Below, piece by piece: positions 20,790-31,926 of a stretch of 64,000 nucleotides of DNA; position 1 is the stretch's first letter; each line of letters opens with the position of its first letter. Made by a program: the position numbers and the translations under genes. The stretch comes from Deltaproteobacteria bacterium. Its GTDB lineage: Bacteria > Desulfobacterota > GWC2-55-46 > JADFVP01. Where the stretch lies: the NCBI GenBank assembly GCA_029262515.1, contig JAJCZH010000008.1, forward strand, positions 183,840-247,839, read 5' to 3'. Below the pieces are notes generated by a model. The model did no database searches and had not been told where the DNA came from. It saw only the letters and a program-made list of their open reading frames with translations.

Positions 20790-21356
20790 ATGCGCTACCT
20801 GCTTATAACTCTAACAGTCGCCTTAACCACCCTCTTCGTAATCGGCGCTCCGGCACAGGCCGGCTGGAACCCGCTGGCAAAGGAGAAGGCGGAGAAGCAG
20901 GGCGTAACAGACAGTACGGTCGCCCAAACAATCGCGGACTTCAAGAACAGCGACCCGAGCATGAGGGTCTTCTTCCGAAAGGCGTACGGTTATGCGGTAT
21001 TTCCTACGGTAGGCAAGGCCGGCATGGGTCTCGGCGGAGCGCACGGCAAAGGCAAGGTGTACAAGAAAGAACAGCTCATAGGCCTCACGAGCCTGACACA
21101 GGTCACCATAGGTTTTCAACTCGGTCTGCAGTCGTACAGCGAGATAATCTTCTTCAGGGATAAAACAGCGCTAGACAACTTTACCGACGGCAACTTCGAG
21201 CTCGGTGCGCAGGCCTCTGCCGTAGCGGCTACTTCCGGGGCTTCTGCCAATGCCGACTACGACGACGGGGTGGCTATCTTTACGGTAACAAAGGGCGGGT
21301 TGATGTACGAGGCCTCGGTAGGCGGGCAGAAGTTCAGCTTTCACCCGTTAAAGTAA
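20790..21356 (+). CDS. SYLF/YSC84-domain lipid-binding protein
   Basis: MRYLLITLTVALTTLFVIGAPAQAGW signal; FRKAYGYAVFPTVGKAGMGLGGAHGKGKVY; DYDDGVAIFTVTKGGLMYEASVGGQKFSF. Confidence 0.88.
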   Translation: MRYLLITLTVALTTLFVIGAPAQAGWNPLAKEKAEKQGVTDSTVAQTIADFKNSDPSMRVFFRKAYGYAVFPTVGKAGMGLGGAHGKGKVYKKEQLIGLTSLTQVTIGFQLGLQSYSEIIFFRDKTALDNFTDGNFELGAQASAVAATSGASANADYDDGVAIFTVTKGGLMYEASVGGQKFSFHPLK

Positions 21357-21383
21357 AAGAACAGTCTGGCTAACCACCCTGCG

Positions 21384-23099
21384 TTAAGCGCTTACGCCCT
21401 TAACGCTCTTTAGCACCTCTGCAACGGCATCTCCAATAGAGACGAGCCGCTCTTCACCGCTTCTGCGCTCCTTGAACTCGAGCTTGCCGTCTTTCAGGTT
21501 CCGCTCTCCTACGGTAATACGAAGCGGTATACCGATAAGGTCGGCATCCTTGAACTTAACGCCCGGCCTCTCGTCCCGGTCGTCTATAAGGCAATCGAGC
21601 CCGGCTTCCGTCAGTTCGGTATAGAGCGCAAAGGCCGCCTTTCTTACCTCTATGTCCGATACCTTGATAGGAAGTATCTCGACATCGAACGGAGACAGGG
21701 GCGCCGGCCATGTAATCCCGGCGCTGTCGTGGTTCTGCTCTATTGCCGCCGCCGCCACCCTGCCGACTCCGATTCCATAACAGCCCATTATCATCGGCTG
21801 CTCTTTACCGTTCTCATCAAGAAAGTTGGCGCTCATAGACACGGAGTACTTGGTGCCGAGCTTGAAGATATGACCGACCTCGATACCCCGGCAGACTTGC
21901 AGCTTGCCAGAGCACCTTGGGCAGTGATCCCCCTCCACTGCGCTTCTAATATCCGCGTACTCTGCCTCGAAGTCGCGCGCCGGGTTGACGTTGAGCAGAT
22001 GGGTATCCTCTTTATTGGCGCCGGTCACGCAATCGGCCATTACACGCAGACCGTAATCGGCATAGAGCTTTGCTTTTAAACCGACAGGGCCGGCAAAACC
22101 TACAGGCGCACCGGTTATTTCAACCACCGCCTCATCGTCGGCAAGCTCTAAGTACTCGCAGCCTATCGCGCGCTTAAGCTTGACCTCATTCAGTTCCGCG
22201 TCTCCCCTCACCAGCGCGGCAACAAAGCCATGATCTGTCTTATAGATGAGCGTCTTTATAAGCTTTGCAGGCTCAACACCGATAAACTCGCTTACCTCCT
22301 CAACGCTCTTCATGCCCGGAGTAGAGACCGTGTCGATTTCTTTTTCAACGCCATGCCCATCCGAACTCTTCGCCTCATACGGTTTTATCTCGGCACGCTC
22401 AAGATTAGCGGCGTACTTGCAGGTATCGCAAGTCGTTATCGCGTCCTCTCCTGTCTCTGCCATGACCATAAACTCATGGGAGAAGTTACCGCCGATATTG
22501 CCCGTATCGGCCTCAACTGCCCTGAACGACAGACCGCACCGTTCGAATATTCGCGAATAGGTCTCGTGCATTTTACGATACTCTTCCTCGGCGCTCTCTT
22601 CGGTGGCATGAAAAGAGTAGGCGTCCTTCATGATAAACTCCCTGCCTCTCATAAGGCCGAAGCGGGGCCGTATCTCATCGCGAAACTTGCCCTGTATCTG
22701 ATACAGGTTTAAAGGAAGCCCTTTATAAGAGTTGACATCGCGCCGCACTATATCGGTAACTACCTCTTCGTGCGTTGGCCCCAGGCAGAAGTCGCGCCCG
22801 TGCCTGTCTTTTATCCTTAGTAGCTCCGCACCGTACTGCTCCCACCTGCCGCTCTCACTCCAAAGCTCGGCCGGAAGAACCGAAGGCATCAGTATCTCCT
22901 GCGCCCCGGCCCTGTTCATCTCCTCGCGGATAATCTTCTCAACGTTACGTATTACACGCACGCCGAGCGGCAGAAGATCGTATATACCTGCTGCGACTTT
23001 GCGAATCATGCCCGAACGAACCATTAACTTCTGGCTTATCACGTCGGCATCGGCCGGAATCTCTTTTAACGTAGGTAGAAGCATTGTAGAAAAACGCAT
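21384..23099 (-). CDS. proS: Proline-tRNA ligase
   Basis: 571 aa; MRFSTMLLPTLKEIPADADVISQKLMVRSGMIRKVAAGIYDLLPLG; long editing insertion. Confidence 0.98.
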   Translation of the reverse strand: MRFSTMLLPTLKEIPADADVISQKLMVRSGMIRKVAAGIYDLLPLGVRVIRNVEKIIREEMNRAGAQEILMPSVLPAELWSESGRWEQYGAELLRIKDRHGRDFCLGPTHEEVVTDIVRRDVNSYKGLPLNLYQIQGKFRDEIRPRFGLMRGREFIMKDAYSFHATEESAEEEYRKMHETYSRIFERCGLSFRAVEADTGNIGGNFSHEFMVMAETGEDAITTCDTCKYAANLERAEIKPYEAKSSDGHGVEKEIDTVSTPGMKSVEEVSEFIGVEPAKLIKTLIYKTDHGFVAALVRGDAELNEVKLKRAIGCEYLELADDEAVVEITGAPVGFAGPVGLKAKLYADYGLRVMADCVTGANKEDTHLLNVNPARDFEAEYADIRSAVEGDHCPRCSGKLQVCRGIEVGHIFKLGTKYSVSMSANFLDENGKEQPMIMGCYGIGVGRVAAAAIEQNHDSAGITWPAPLSPFDVEILPIKVSDIEVRKAAFALYTELTEAGLDCLIDDRDERPGVKFKDADLIGIPLRITVGERNLKDGKLEFKERRSGEERLVSIGDAVAEVLKSVKGVSA

Positions 23100-23224
23100 T
23101 CATTTCTCTCCTGAAAAAAACAGCCAACCATAAGCCCTGCCACAGTAACGTGTACAGAAACTCTCAATGAGTATATCTAAAAGAAACAACTTAACGCTCT
23201 ACGATCATAGACTACAACCAGAGA

Positions 23225-25150
23225 CTACAGGCGCTCGTCGTAGACCAGGATCTCCGAACCTTTGCGGAGCCCTTCGAGCCACACCCCAAGGGCCTTATCA
23301 TCCTTCTCGGCCTTTAATGCGGAACTCATCCTGCCAACAAACTCAGGCTCCTCCAGGCGTGCCAGGTCCGGGTCATTAAGATTCGAGAGCTTTAACACGT
23401 AATACTTTCCATTGGACGCTAAAACGTTACCGTACAGCGGCGAGTCCATAGTCAGCTCAAAGAGCGCCCGGTTCTCTTGAATGGATGCACCGATAACAGG
23501 CACGATCTGCTGTGCCTTTCCAAAGAGGCCGGTCTGCTTAAAGGGGGAACCTCCCTCTACCTTAGTCGAATCAAAATCAGCCCCGCCTTGCACCCTCTTA
23601 AGAAACTCTTCGGCCTTTTCAGAAGCGGCATAGCGCGCCTTAGTGGCCACTAAAGCTTCTTGTACTTTATCGGAAATCTCAGCATAAGCCGGAACATGCG
23701 GTTCAACACGATCTATAACCCTAAGTATATAGATTCCGGTATCGGTCTCTATGGCCTTAGACGCTTCGCCCTTATTCATAGTGAAGACAACCCCTTTCAA
23801 TGTCTCGTTGCCGAGCAACTCAACAGAAGGGTCGTCGGATGAGAAGAGCGGCGTAGAGCCCCACTCTACTTCCGGGTGAGAGGTGACAACCTCGCGCAAC
23901 GCCGACTCGTCGACAGCGTCCATAAAAGGCCCTTCGAGAGCGCGAACAATATCATCGGCCTTCGAACGCGCCTTCATATAACGAAGCTCGGAAGTGATCT
24001 CAGACTTCACCTCAGCCAACTCCTTTACGCCGGCATCATGCTGATCGAGAAGCTGAATTATATGAAAACCGAAAGGGGTCTCAACAAGCCCGCTGACCTC
24101 GCTCTTGTTGAGCGTAAAGGCCGCCTCTTCAAACTGCTTTACCATTACTCCCCTTGCAAACCATCCGAGGTCACCTCCCTTCGACGCTGAACCCGGATCT
24201 TCGGAGTACCTTATGGCAAGCCCTTTAAAGCCTTCGCCTTTCTTTATTCTCTTTAAAATCCCCGATGCCTTGCGCCTGGCCTCGGTCTTGGCAACCTCGG
24301 GGTCAGGGTTATCATAAGCCGGACGAATCAGTATATGGCGCGCCTTAACCTCCGGCGGTTTCTGAAAACGCTGAATGTTCCTGTCATAAAAATCCTGCAA
24401 ATCCCCGGCAGTAACTTCCACCGAGTCCTCTATCTTTTCGTAATCGGCATGCGCGTAAAAAGCCTGTACCTTTAACGGAACCATAAAGAGTTCCGCATTA
24501 GCCTCCATGTACTTGCCGGCCTCTTCATCCGTCACCGAAACACCGGCCTTAAACGAAGTCGGATCAAAACCTACAAACTTCAAGTCTACCTCTCTGAACT
24601 CTAACAGGTAGGCCTGCTTTATCTCTTGATCACTCACCGTCACACCAGCCGTAATACTCTCTCTTATCTTTTCAGAGACGATATCGTCCCCTACGCTCTT
24701 TTCGAACGGCCCGGGTTTCATCCGGTTTGCACCGAGAACTTTTATGTACTGCTCCTTGTTAAAGACACCATCCACCTGAAAGGCGCCAATATCGGCAATC
24801 TGCGCCTGAACCTCCTCTACCGTGGCCTTAATGTCTAGCTCCTCTGCCGCCCTGAGAGCCATAGTCCTGTTGATCAAAATATCGAGCGTAAGGTACTTGA
24901 GGTTCATCTGCTCGGCCATCTCTGCTGTAAAAGCGTCCTTAAACGTATTCTTGTAATAATCGACCTGCCTCTGGTAAAGTTCCATATAATCTTCTATCAT
25001 AATGGGGTCGCCGTCGATCGTGGCCACTATACGATCATCGAGCTTTTTACCACCCGGGGTAGCTCCCCAGAAGACGAATACGAGAATAATGGCTCCAAAA
25101 ATAAAGAGCACGGTCAGAGATTTTGTTCTTTTTCTTATTCCTTCAAGCAT
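23225..25150 (-). CDS. PpiD/SurA-like periplasmic peptidyl-prolyl isomerase
   Basis: N-terminal TM anchor, SurA_N region, rotamase VKARHILIRP...GEGFKGLAIRYSEDPGSASKGGDLGWFARGVMVKQFEEAAF. Confidence 0.92.
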   Translation of the reverse strand: MLEGIRKRTKSLTVLFIFGAIILVFVFWGATPGGKKLDDRIVATIDGDPIMIEDYMELYQRQVDYYKNTFKDAFTAEMAEQMNLKYLTLDILINRTMALRAAEELDIKATVEEVQAQIADIGAFQVDGVFNKEQYIKVLGANRMKPGPFEKSVGDDIVSEKIRESITAGVTVSDQEIKQAYLLEFREVDLKFVGFDPTSFKAGVSVTDEEAGKYMEANAELFMVPLKVQAFYAHADYEKIEDSVEVTAGDLQDFYDRNIQRFQKPPEVKARHILIRPAYDNPDPEVAKTEARRKASGILKRIKKGEGFKGLAIRYSEDPGSASKGGDLGWFARGVMVKQFEEAAFTLNKSEVSGLVETPFGFHIIQLLDQHDAGVKELAEVKSEITSELRYMKARSKADDIVRALEGPFMDAVDESALREVVTSHPEVEWGSTPLFSSDDPSVELLGNETLKGVVFTMNKGEASKAIETDTGIYILRVIDRVEPHVPAYAEISDKVQEALVATKARYAASEKAEEFLKRVQGGADFDSTKVEGGSPFKQTGLFGKAQQIVPVIGASIQENRALFELTMDSPLYGNVLASNGKYYVLKLSNLNDPDLARLEEPEFVGRMSSALKAEKDDKALGVWLEGLRKGSEILVYDERL

Positions 25151-25355
25151 GAGAACTCCTTATTTGTACAATGTCCGTCTTTGTATCTATTGTCACAGAT
25201 TCAATTTGCTATTTAGGGCTACCATGGTAATGAATTTTCGATGTAAATACAACTTTTTTTATGCTACTTTACACTTGTAAGAATACTGCCCGATCTGTTA
25301 GTATCTGACAAACCCAGCGCTATTAATCGATAAACAATAAGGACTAGACAATAAT

Positions 25356-26387
25356 ATGTTCAACCGCTTACTCGGAATTTTCTCAAACGATCTTGCTATA
25401 GACCTCGGCACGGCAAGCACTCTTATATACGTTAAAGGTAAAGGCATTGTCTCTAACGAGCCGTCTGTCGTTGCAGTTAAGAAAGATGGCCGTGGCAGAA
25501 GGGTGCTGGCAGTCGGTAAAGAGGCCAAAGCGATGCTCGGTAAAACGCCCGGAAATATCGCAGCCATCCGCCCGCTCAAAGACGGTGTCATAGCAGACTT
25601 CGAGATAACCGAAGAGATGTTAAAATACTTCATCACCAAGGTACACAACAGGCGCCTGCTTGTAAGACCGAGGATTATAGTCGGAGTGCCTTCCGGAATC
25701 ACGCAGGTGGAGAAAAGGGCAGTCAAGGAGTCCGCATACTCAGCCGGAGCCGCAGAGGTCTACCTGATAGAGGAGCCGATGGCCGCCGCAATCGGCGCGG
25801 GTCTTCCTATCACCGAACCATCGGGCAATATGATAGTCGACATCGGAGGCGGCACCTCTGAGATTGCGGTTATCTCACTAGCCGGAATCGTTCAGGCGAA
25901 ATCGATCAGGATCGGAGGAGACAAGCTCGACGAGGTGATCGTTCAATACATCAAAAGAAAGTACAACCTCTCCATAGGCACCGGTGTCGCAGAGACTATA
26001 AAGAAAGAACTCGGACTCCCGATGCCGCAAGACTCTGACAAGACCTTCGAGATCAAGGGGTCAAACCTGATAACCGGTATACCGACCACGCTTGAGATCG
26101 AGGCCGGTGAGATACGCGAGGCCCTCAACGAACCGATAAACGCTCTTACCGAGGCGATAAAACACGTACTCGAAATTACGCCTCCCGAACTCGCGGCAGA
26201 CCTTGTGGATAAAGGTATAGTGCTCGCAGGTGGCGGAGCGCTCATAAAGAACCTCGACGTCATCATCAGAGAAGAGACCCAGTTACCGGTCACAATCGCC
26301 GACGACCCGCTCACCTGCGTGGTAAAGGGCGCCGGCAAGGTACTTGATGAAATAAAACTGATCAAGGAAGTGACCATCCCCAACTAA
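25356..26387 (+). CDS. mreB: Rod shape-determining protein MreB
   Basis: [33 protein letters not shown]. Confidence 0.98.
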   Translation: MFNRLLGIFSNDLAIDLGTASTLIYVKGKGIVSNEPSVVAVKKDGRGRRVLAVGKEAKAMLGKTPGNIAAIRPLKDGVIADFEITEEMLKYFITKVHNRRLLVRPRIIVGVPSGITQVEKRAVKESAYSAGAAEVYLIEEPMAAAIGAGLPITEPSGNMIVDIGGGTSEIAVISLAGIVQAKSIRIGGDKLDEVIVQYIKRKYNLSIGTGVAETIKKELGLPMPQDSDKTFEIKGSNLITGIPTTLEIEAGEIREALNEPINALTEAIKHVLEITPPELAADLVDKGIVLAGGGALIKNLDVIIREETQLPVTIADDPLTCVVKGAGKVLDEIKLIKEVTIPN

Positions 26388-26426
26388 TCAAACCTTTTAG
26401 GCAGACCGGAGCCCTGAGTAGACAAA

Positions 26427-27299
26427 GTGCTTAATAACAACCTTATAGATAAAAAAAGAACCCGCACCTATGTCAGGAGGCACAGGGTCATCCTCGTCTC
26501 TGCCCTGCTTCTTATATTCTCTCTGCACCTCGCCCTTACCGACAACAGGGGAGCAGAGCGCGGCATTGTAGTAAAAGAGTTCATCTCAATCGCAATCTCT
26601 CCCATACAGAACGCCATAATAGGGACCTACGGCGCAATAACCGAAGTTTTTGGAAACTATATTATACTGATCAACCTCAAGTCCGACAATGACTCGTTAA
26701 ATGAAACGGTAATACAGCTCAAGGCCGAAAACAACAAGCTCAAGGAGGAGGTCGGGCTCAACAGTCGCCTCAAAGAGGTACTGGAGTATAAAGAGGCTGA
26801 ACCGTTTGAGACGGTAACTGCCTCCATACTAGCTTTTAACATGGACCGCTGGACGCGTACCGTAACAATAGACAAGGGTGTGGACGACGGCATTGAAAAG
26901 GACATGGCCGTTATTACGCCGCTCGGCATCGTCGGCAAGGTGATAGAGACCGGGCCCCACAGCTCAATGGTGCTTCTGAGTACCGATCTTCGCTCCAATA
27001 TCGAAGCGATAGTACAGAGGACCAGAGTAAAGGGCGTGATTGAGGGCAACGGCAAAGACGGGCTAAGGCTCAAGTACGTTCTCCAGCTTGATGATGTACT
27101 GCTCGGCGACCAGATAGTGACCTCCGGTTTCTCAGGCCTATTTCCCAAAGGGCTTATTCTGGGTGAAGTCGTAAAGGTAGAAAAGGGTAAAGACAACTTC
27201 TTCAAAGAGATCGAAGTGCTGCCCAGGGTTGATTTTTCTAGACTCGAAGAGGTTCTGCTGGTAAAGAGCAGCGCAATAGCAATAGAAGCCGCGCAGTAG
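26427..27299 (+). CDS. mreC: Rod shape-determining protein MreC
   Basis: TM + coiled coil + MreC fold; position in mre cluster; GTG start. Confidence 0.95.
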   Translation: MLNNNLIDKKRTRTYVRRHRVILVSALLLIFSLHLALTDNRGAERGIVVKEFISIAISPIQNAIIGTYGAITEVFGNYIILINLKSDNDSLNETVIQLKAENNKLKEEVGLNSRLKEVLEYKEAEPFETVTASILAFNMDRWTRTVTIDKGVDDGIEKDMAVITPLGIVGKVIETGPHSSMVLLSTDLRSNIEAIVQRTRVKGVIEGNGKDGLRLKYVLQLDDVLLGDQIVTSGFSGLFPKGLILGEVVKVEKGKDNFFKEIEVLPRVDFSRLEEVLLVKSSAIAIEAAQ

Positions 27300-27346
27300 A
27301 GAGAACCTGACTTAAACCGCAACGCCTGGAGAGATTACCCTGCAAG

Positions 27347-27826
27347 ATGAAAGACTTTATTATATTCATTCCCATTACCGTGCTCTACCTTGTGCTCAAA
27401 AGCACGATCTTCATCTCCATACCTATACCGGACTTACCGCTTATTATCGTACTCTTCATCGCATATAACAGGGCCTCGATTGAGGGCGCGGTACTCGGTT
27501 TTGTCATAGGGTACTTGGAGGACGCATTTACCGGCGGTGTCTTCGGCTCTACATCATTCGCGCTTATGGTTATCTTTATCGTAGTCTACCTGCTCTCTAA
27601 AAGGGTCACCTTCTCTACACCGTTTATCCGCGCTCTGGCAGCGGGGCTCTTGACCGTACTGAAAGGACTGCTGATCTATACCGTACTTCATCTGACTCAC
27701 TTCGATGCGCCACTGCTCGGCTCAATTCTGATTGCGGCTGTCGTGACCGGAGCCTTCACCCCTGCGATAATTCTTCTTCTCACCCGAATTTCCGGAACCG
27801 TCGACCCTCAGACGCTTAAGAGGTAA
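27347..27826 (+). CDS. mreD: Rod shape-determining protein MreD
   Basis: 159 aa integral membrane protein between mreC and mrdA. Confidence 0.88.
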   Translation: MKDFIIFIPITVLYLVLKSTIFISIPIPDLPLIIVLFIAYNRASIEGAVLGFVIGYLEDAFTGGVFGSTSFALMVIFIVVYLLSKRVTFSTPFIRALAAGLLTVLKGLLIYTVLHLTHFDAPLLGSILIAAVVTGAFTPAIILLLTRISGTVDPQTLKR

Positions 27827-27833
27827 CGGGACC

Positions 27834-29675
27834 TTGAGCGACTACTTCGACAATAAAGACCCTAGAGAACTGAAGCAGAGAATCTTCTACGTAACCGTGT
27901 TGGTGGTAATCCTCTTCTCGGGGCTCGCCGTACGCTTCTGGTACTTGCAGGCGCTGCACGGCGCCCACTTCAAGGAACTCTCTGAGAATAACCGTATCCG
28001 TACGGTCAAATCGGTTGCGCCACGCGGCATTATCTACGATCGCAACGGCACGAAACTGGCCGACAACCGCCCGGGGTTCGATCTCTACATAGTTCCCGAA
28101 GACGTCACCGACTGGAAGGCCACAAAAGAGCGGCTCAGCAACCTGATAGAGCTTGACGAAGAGAGTATCAACAAAAAGCTGGACAAAGCGAAATCGAGGC
28201 CGAAGTTTCAGGCAGTAAAGCTCAAAGAGGATCTCACATGGGAAGAGACCGTAAAGATAGAGAGCTACAAGTTCGAGATAGAGGGAGTCTTCCTGGAGGT
28301 TGCGCCAAAGAGACAGTACCTCTACGAAGAATCTATCGCCCATGTTCTCGGTTACCTCGGAGAGGTAAATGAACGGGAATTGAAGAGGCTTAAAGAGCAG
28401 GGTTACACGAGCGGAGACCTTATAGGCAGGTACGGGCTGGAGAAGAGCCATGAACAGGTACTCAAGGGCAAGAGCGGCATCAAAGAGATTGAGGTGGATG
28501 CGGTCGGGCGTAAGGTCAAGGTCGTAAACTGGTCGCCACCTTATCCAGGTAACGACCTCGTCCTTACAATCGACCTGCCAACACAGATGGCGGCCTTTGA
28601 AGCGATGTCCGAAGTTGCCGGCGCCGCTATCGCAATAGAGCCTTCCACCGGCCGGGTGCTCGCCATGCTCTCCACCCCTTCATTCGACCCGAATCTCTTA
28701 AGCTCCGGAATATCACAGACGCAGTGGAAGGAACTTATTGAGAACCCCCTGGACATACTTACCAACAGGGCTATTCAGGGCCAATACCCACCGGCCTCAA
28801 CCTTCAAGCCGATCCACGCAGTAGCAGCGCTCGAAGAGGGTGAACTCGAAGTCGATACGATAATACACGCTGGCCCCTCTTTCTGGTTCGGCGGGCGGGA
28901 ATACCGCGACTGGAAAGCAGGTGGGCACGGAGAGATCAACGTCCACACGGCTATAGTAGAATCCTCGGACACGTTCTTCTACCAGGTAGCTCTTAAACTC
29001 GGCATAGACCGGCTTGCGGATTACTCCGGCAGGTTCGGGTTGGGCGCAAAGACCGGAATAAAGCTTCAGAACGAAAAAGCAGGGCTTGTTCCGAGCGTTG
29101 AATGGAAGAAGAAGACATTCAATAAAAAATGGTATAGAGGCGAAACCATAAACGCCGGGGTTGGACAGGGTTATATTCTCACAACCCCGCTGCAACTACT
29201 CAACGCCTATGCGGCAATAGCCAATAACGGAACGCTCTACAGGCCCCATCTTGTAACCGAAGAGCACTCTCCAACAGGAGAGACTTTAAAGAAGATCAGG
29301 CCAATAGTGCTTGACCGTGTTGAGCTTAAACCGGAAAATCTTAATCTCGTAAAGCGTGCCTTGCTCGGTGTGGTTGAGGAGGAGGGCGGAACTGCTCGCT
29401 TCCTGAGGTGGTCGAAGCTCGGTATTGCAGGAAAGACCGGAACAGCGCAAGTAGCGAAGCTCGGCAAGATCAGGCCCGAAGATATTGAAGACGTGCCGTA
29501 CAAACTCCGCGACCATGCGTGGTTCGCCGGTTTCGCACCTTATGATGACCCGAAAATAGCCGTAGTGGTTCTCGTTGAGCACGGTGGATTCGGCTCAACT
29601 GCAGCCGCGCCCGTAGCGCAGAAGATTTTCAAGGCATACCTCGAACGCGAAACAGACGGCAAAAAGAGAGAATAG
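27834..29675 (+). CDS. mrdA: Penicillin-binding protein 2
   Basis: RGIIYDRNGTKLADNRPG, PPASTFKPIHA, SSDTFFYQVA, AGKTGTAQV; TTG start. Confidence 0.97.
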   Translation: MSDYFDNKDPRELKQRIFYVTVLVVILFSGLAVRFWYLQALHGAHFKELSENNRIRTVKSVAPRGIIYDRNGTKLADNRPGFDLYIVPEDVTDWKATKERLSNLIELDEESINKKLDKAKSRPKFQAVKLKEDLTWEETVKIESYKFEIEGVFLEVAPKRQYLYEESIAHVLGYLGEVNERELKRLKEQGYTSGDLIGRYGLEKSHEQVLKGKSGIKEIEVDAVGRKVKVVNWSPPYPGNDLVLTIDLPTQMAAFEAMSEVAGAAIAIEPSTGRVLAMLSTPSFDPNLLSSGISQTQWKELIENPLDILTNRAIQGQYPPASTFKPIHAVAALEEGELEVDTIIHAGPSFWFGGREYRDWKAGGHGEINVHTAIVESSDTFFYQVALKLGIDRLADYSGRFGLGAKTGIKLQNEKAGLVPSVEWKKKTFNKKWYRGETINAGVGQGYILTTPLQLLNAYAAIANNGTLYRPHLVTEEHSPTGETLKKIRPIVLDRVELKPENLNLVKRALLGVVEEEGGTARFLRWSKLGIAGKTGTAQVAKLGKIRPEDIEDVPYKLRDHAWFAGFAPYDDPKIAVVVLVEHGGFGSTAAAPVAQKIFKAYLERETDGKKRE

Positions 29676-29767
29676 AGACTCCGAAAAGCTTGTAAAGAGC
29701 TTTCGGTTCTGAGAAACTCGCAGGAGAAGGCTTAACAGCCAACGCTACAAAAGAGGACACTCACTAG

Positions 29768-30859
29768 ATGATAGACAGACGGCTACTGACCCACTTCGAC
29801 TGGATAACTTTGATGGTGACTGTTGCGCTCGCGGCCTCAGGTTTCGCTACGATCTATTCTGCGACCTTTACCGGAAGCAACACCATATATATGAAAGAGA
29901 TCTACTGGCTGATAATAGGCACCGTATTTTTAATCCTCGCAATCTCTCTCAACTACTCAATTCTAGAACGCTTCGCTTACCCTATATACGGCGCCTCGTT
30001 GCTTCTCTTAATAGCCGTGCTGCTCTTCGGAAAGGCCACGGGAGGCGCCACCCGGTGGCTCGACTTAGGATTTATCTCATTTCAGCCTTCCGAGCTTGCA
30101 AAACTGGCGCTCATAGTCGCACTAGCCAAGCACTTCAGCTCCAGGGCCATCCCGCCCCGCGGGCTGGGCTTGAAAGAACTCGGCCCTCCTTTCGCTTTGA
30201 TGCTGGTTCCCTTTGCGCTCATTGCAAAAGAGCCCGACCTCGGCACAGCGCTCATCACCTGGATGATCTTCTGGTCGATTGTTCTGACTATAAAAGTGCG
30301 CCGTAGAATAATCGCCGGCATACTGCTATTAATCTGCGCATTTATTCCTGTAGCGTGGATGGGCCTGAAAGGGTACCAGAAGGCCCGTATTACCGGTTTT
30401 CTCACGCCGGAGACAGACCCTCTCGGAGCCGGTTATCATCTGATTCAATCAAAGATCGCGATCGGTTCCGGCGGTTACTTCGGCAAAGGTTTTACAATGG
30501 GAACACAGGGCAAGTTGATGTTCCTGCCCGAACAGCACACGGACTTCATCTTCTCGGTACTATCAGAAGAGTGGGGTCTCGCAGGCTCTCTTATAGTGCT
30601 TGCGCTCTTTTTAATACTGATACTGCGAGGGCTCAACTGCGCCGAGAACTCGAAAGACAAGTTCGGCTTTCTCGTAGCGCTCGGTATCTCAGCAATGCTA
30701 TTCTGGCACATGATCTTCAACCTCGGCATGGTCTCCGGGCTTCTGCCTGTCGTAGGCGTGCCACTGCCCTTTATCTCCTACGGCGGCTCCTTTCTGATCT
30801 CGTCGATGATTGCGGTAGGCCTGCTGATAAATATAAAGATACGGCGTTTTATTTTCTAA
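29768..30859 (+). CDS. rodA: Rod shape-determining protein RodA
   Basis: SEDS family; QGKLMFLPEQHTDFIFSVLSEEWGLAGSL; GLLPVVGVPLPFISYGGS. Confidence 0.97.
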   Translation: MIDRRLLTHFDWITLMVTVALAASGFATIYSATFTGSNTIYMKEIYWLIIGTVFLILAISLNYSILERFAYPIYGASLLLLIAVLLFGKATGGATRWLDLGFISFQPSELAKLALIVALAKHFSSRAIPPRGLGLKELGPPFALMLVPFALIAKEPDLGTALITWMIFWSIVLTIKVRRRIIAGILLLICAFIPVAWMGLKGYQKARITGFLTPETDPLGAGYHLIQSKIAIGSGGYFGKGFTMGTQGKLMFLPEQHTDFIFSVLSEEWGLAGSLIVLALFLILILRGLNCAENSKDKFGFLVALGISAMLFWHMIFNLGMVSGLLPVVGVPLPFISYGGSFLISSMIAVGLLINIKIRRFIF

Positions 30860-30937
30860 GCCCTCACATATAAACCGCTATCCGAACAGCTTCTGACACG
30901 GACAGCCCTAACATGGCCAAGTCTAATATGGGTAAAG

Positions 30938-31390
30938 ATGAGAAATAAGATTATAATATTCCTGGCCACAGCCACCTATACAGGTTACGTACCCAAGGCC
31001 CCCGGCACGGTCGGCACGCTCTGGGGTGTTGTTATCGCATACTTTATCTCAGGACTCGGTCCAGTTCCGCAGGCGCTGATAATAACAGGCGTTCTTCTGC
31101 TATCTATCTACACCGCCGGAGAAGCCGCAAAGATCTTCAACCAGAAAGACCCGAGCAGGGTTACCATCGATGAAGTCTCCGGCGTGCTTTTCGCCTTCTT
31201 TCTCGTTCCGTTCACTCCGGTAAACGTTATTTTTGTATTCCTTCTTTTCCGGATATTTGATATTCTGAAACCCTGGCCGGCCTCAAAGATCGACAAAGAG
31301 CTCGGAGGTGGCGCAGGAATAGTGCTCGACGACGTTGCATCCGGCATTTATGTCAATATAATCGCACACATACTGCTTCAGGTACTCTAA
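30938..31390 (+). CDS. pgpA: Phosphatidylglycerophosphatase A
   Basis: TYTGYVPKAPGTVGTLWG, FRIFDILKPWP, GIVLDDVASGIY. Confidence 0.93.
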   Translation: MRNKIIIFLATATYTGYVPKAPGTVGTLWGVVIAYFISGLGPVPQALIITGVLLLSIYTAGEAAKIFNQKDPSRVTIDEVSGVLFAFFLVPFTPVNVIFVFLLFRIFDILKPWPASKIDKELGGGAGIVLDDVASGIYVNIIAHILLQVL

Positions 31391-31926
31391 TGGGCAACGC
31401 CACGAAAAAGGGTCCGGCAATCTCGGCAGAAGAACGATTATCCCGCCTGCTCACAAACCTTGACGGGGTAAAACTTGCTGTGGCAGAGAGCTGCACCGGA
31501 GGACTCGTAGCGAGCCGCATAACCGATATTGCAGGAAGTTCCGCCTTCTTCGAAGGCGGCGTAATCGCCTACTCAAACGACCTTAAAAAGGGCCTGCTTG
31601 GCGTACGGGTTACCACTTTAAAGAATCACGGCGCCGTCTCTAAGGAGGTTGCCGCCGAGATGGCCTCCGGAATCGCAAAAAAAACAGGAGCAAACATAGC
31701 CATTTCTCTTACGGGTATTGCTGGGCCTGAAGGCGGTACAGAAGAGAAACCGGTTGGAACGGTCTGTATCGGAATCACTATCCGAACGGAAGTAAAAAAG
31801 AGTGGCGAGATTAAAGAAGCCAACTTCGTACGCCTCTTCAATTTTAAAGGTACGCGCAGAGCCATAAAACGGCAGAGCGCGACCGCCGCGCTCACCTCCT
31901 TGGCAGATTTTCTGGAGGAGCTATAA
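31390..31926 (+). CDS. CinA-family nicotinamide-nucleotide amidohydrolase (C-terminal domain only)
   Basis: VKLAVAESCTGGLVASRITDIAGSSAFFEGGVIAYSNDLKKGLLGV; TGIAGPEGGTEEKPVGTV. Confidence 0.93.
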   Translation: MGNATKKGPAISAEERLSRLLTNLDGVKLAVAESCTGGLVASRITDIAGSSAFFEGGVIAYSNDLKKGLLGVRVTTLKNHGAVSKEVAAEMASGIAKKTGANIAISLTGIAGPEGGTEEKPVGTVCIGITIRTEVKKSGEIKEANFVRLFNFKGTRRAIKRQSATAALTSLADFLEEL

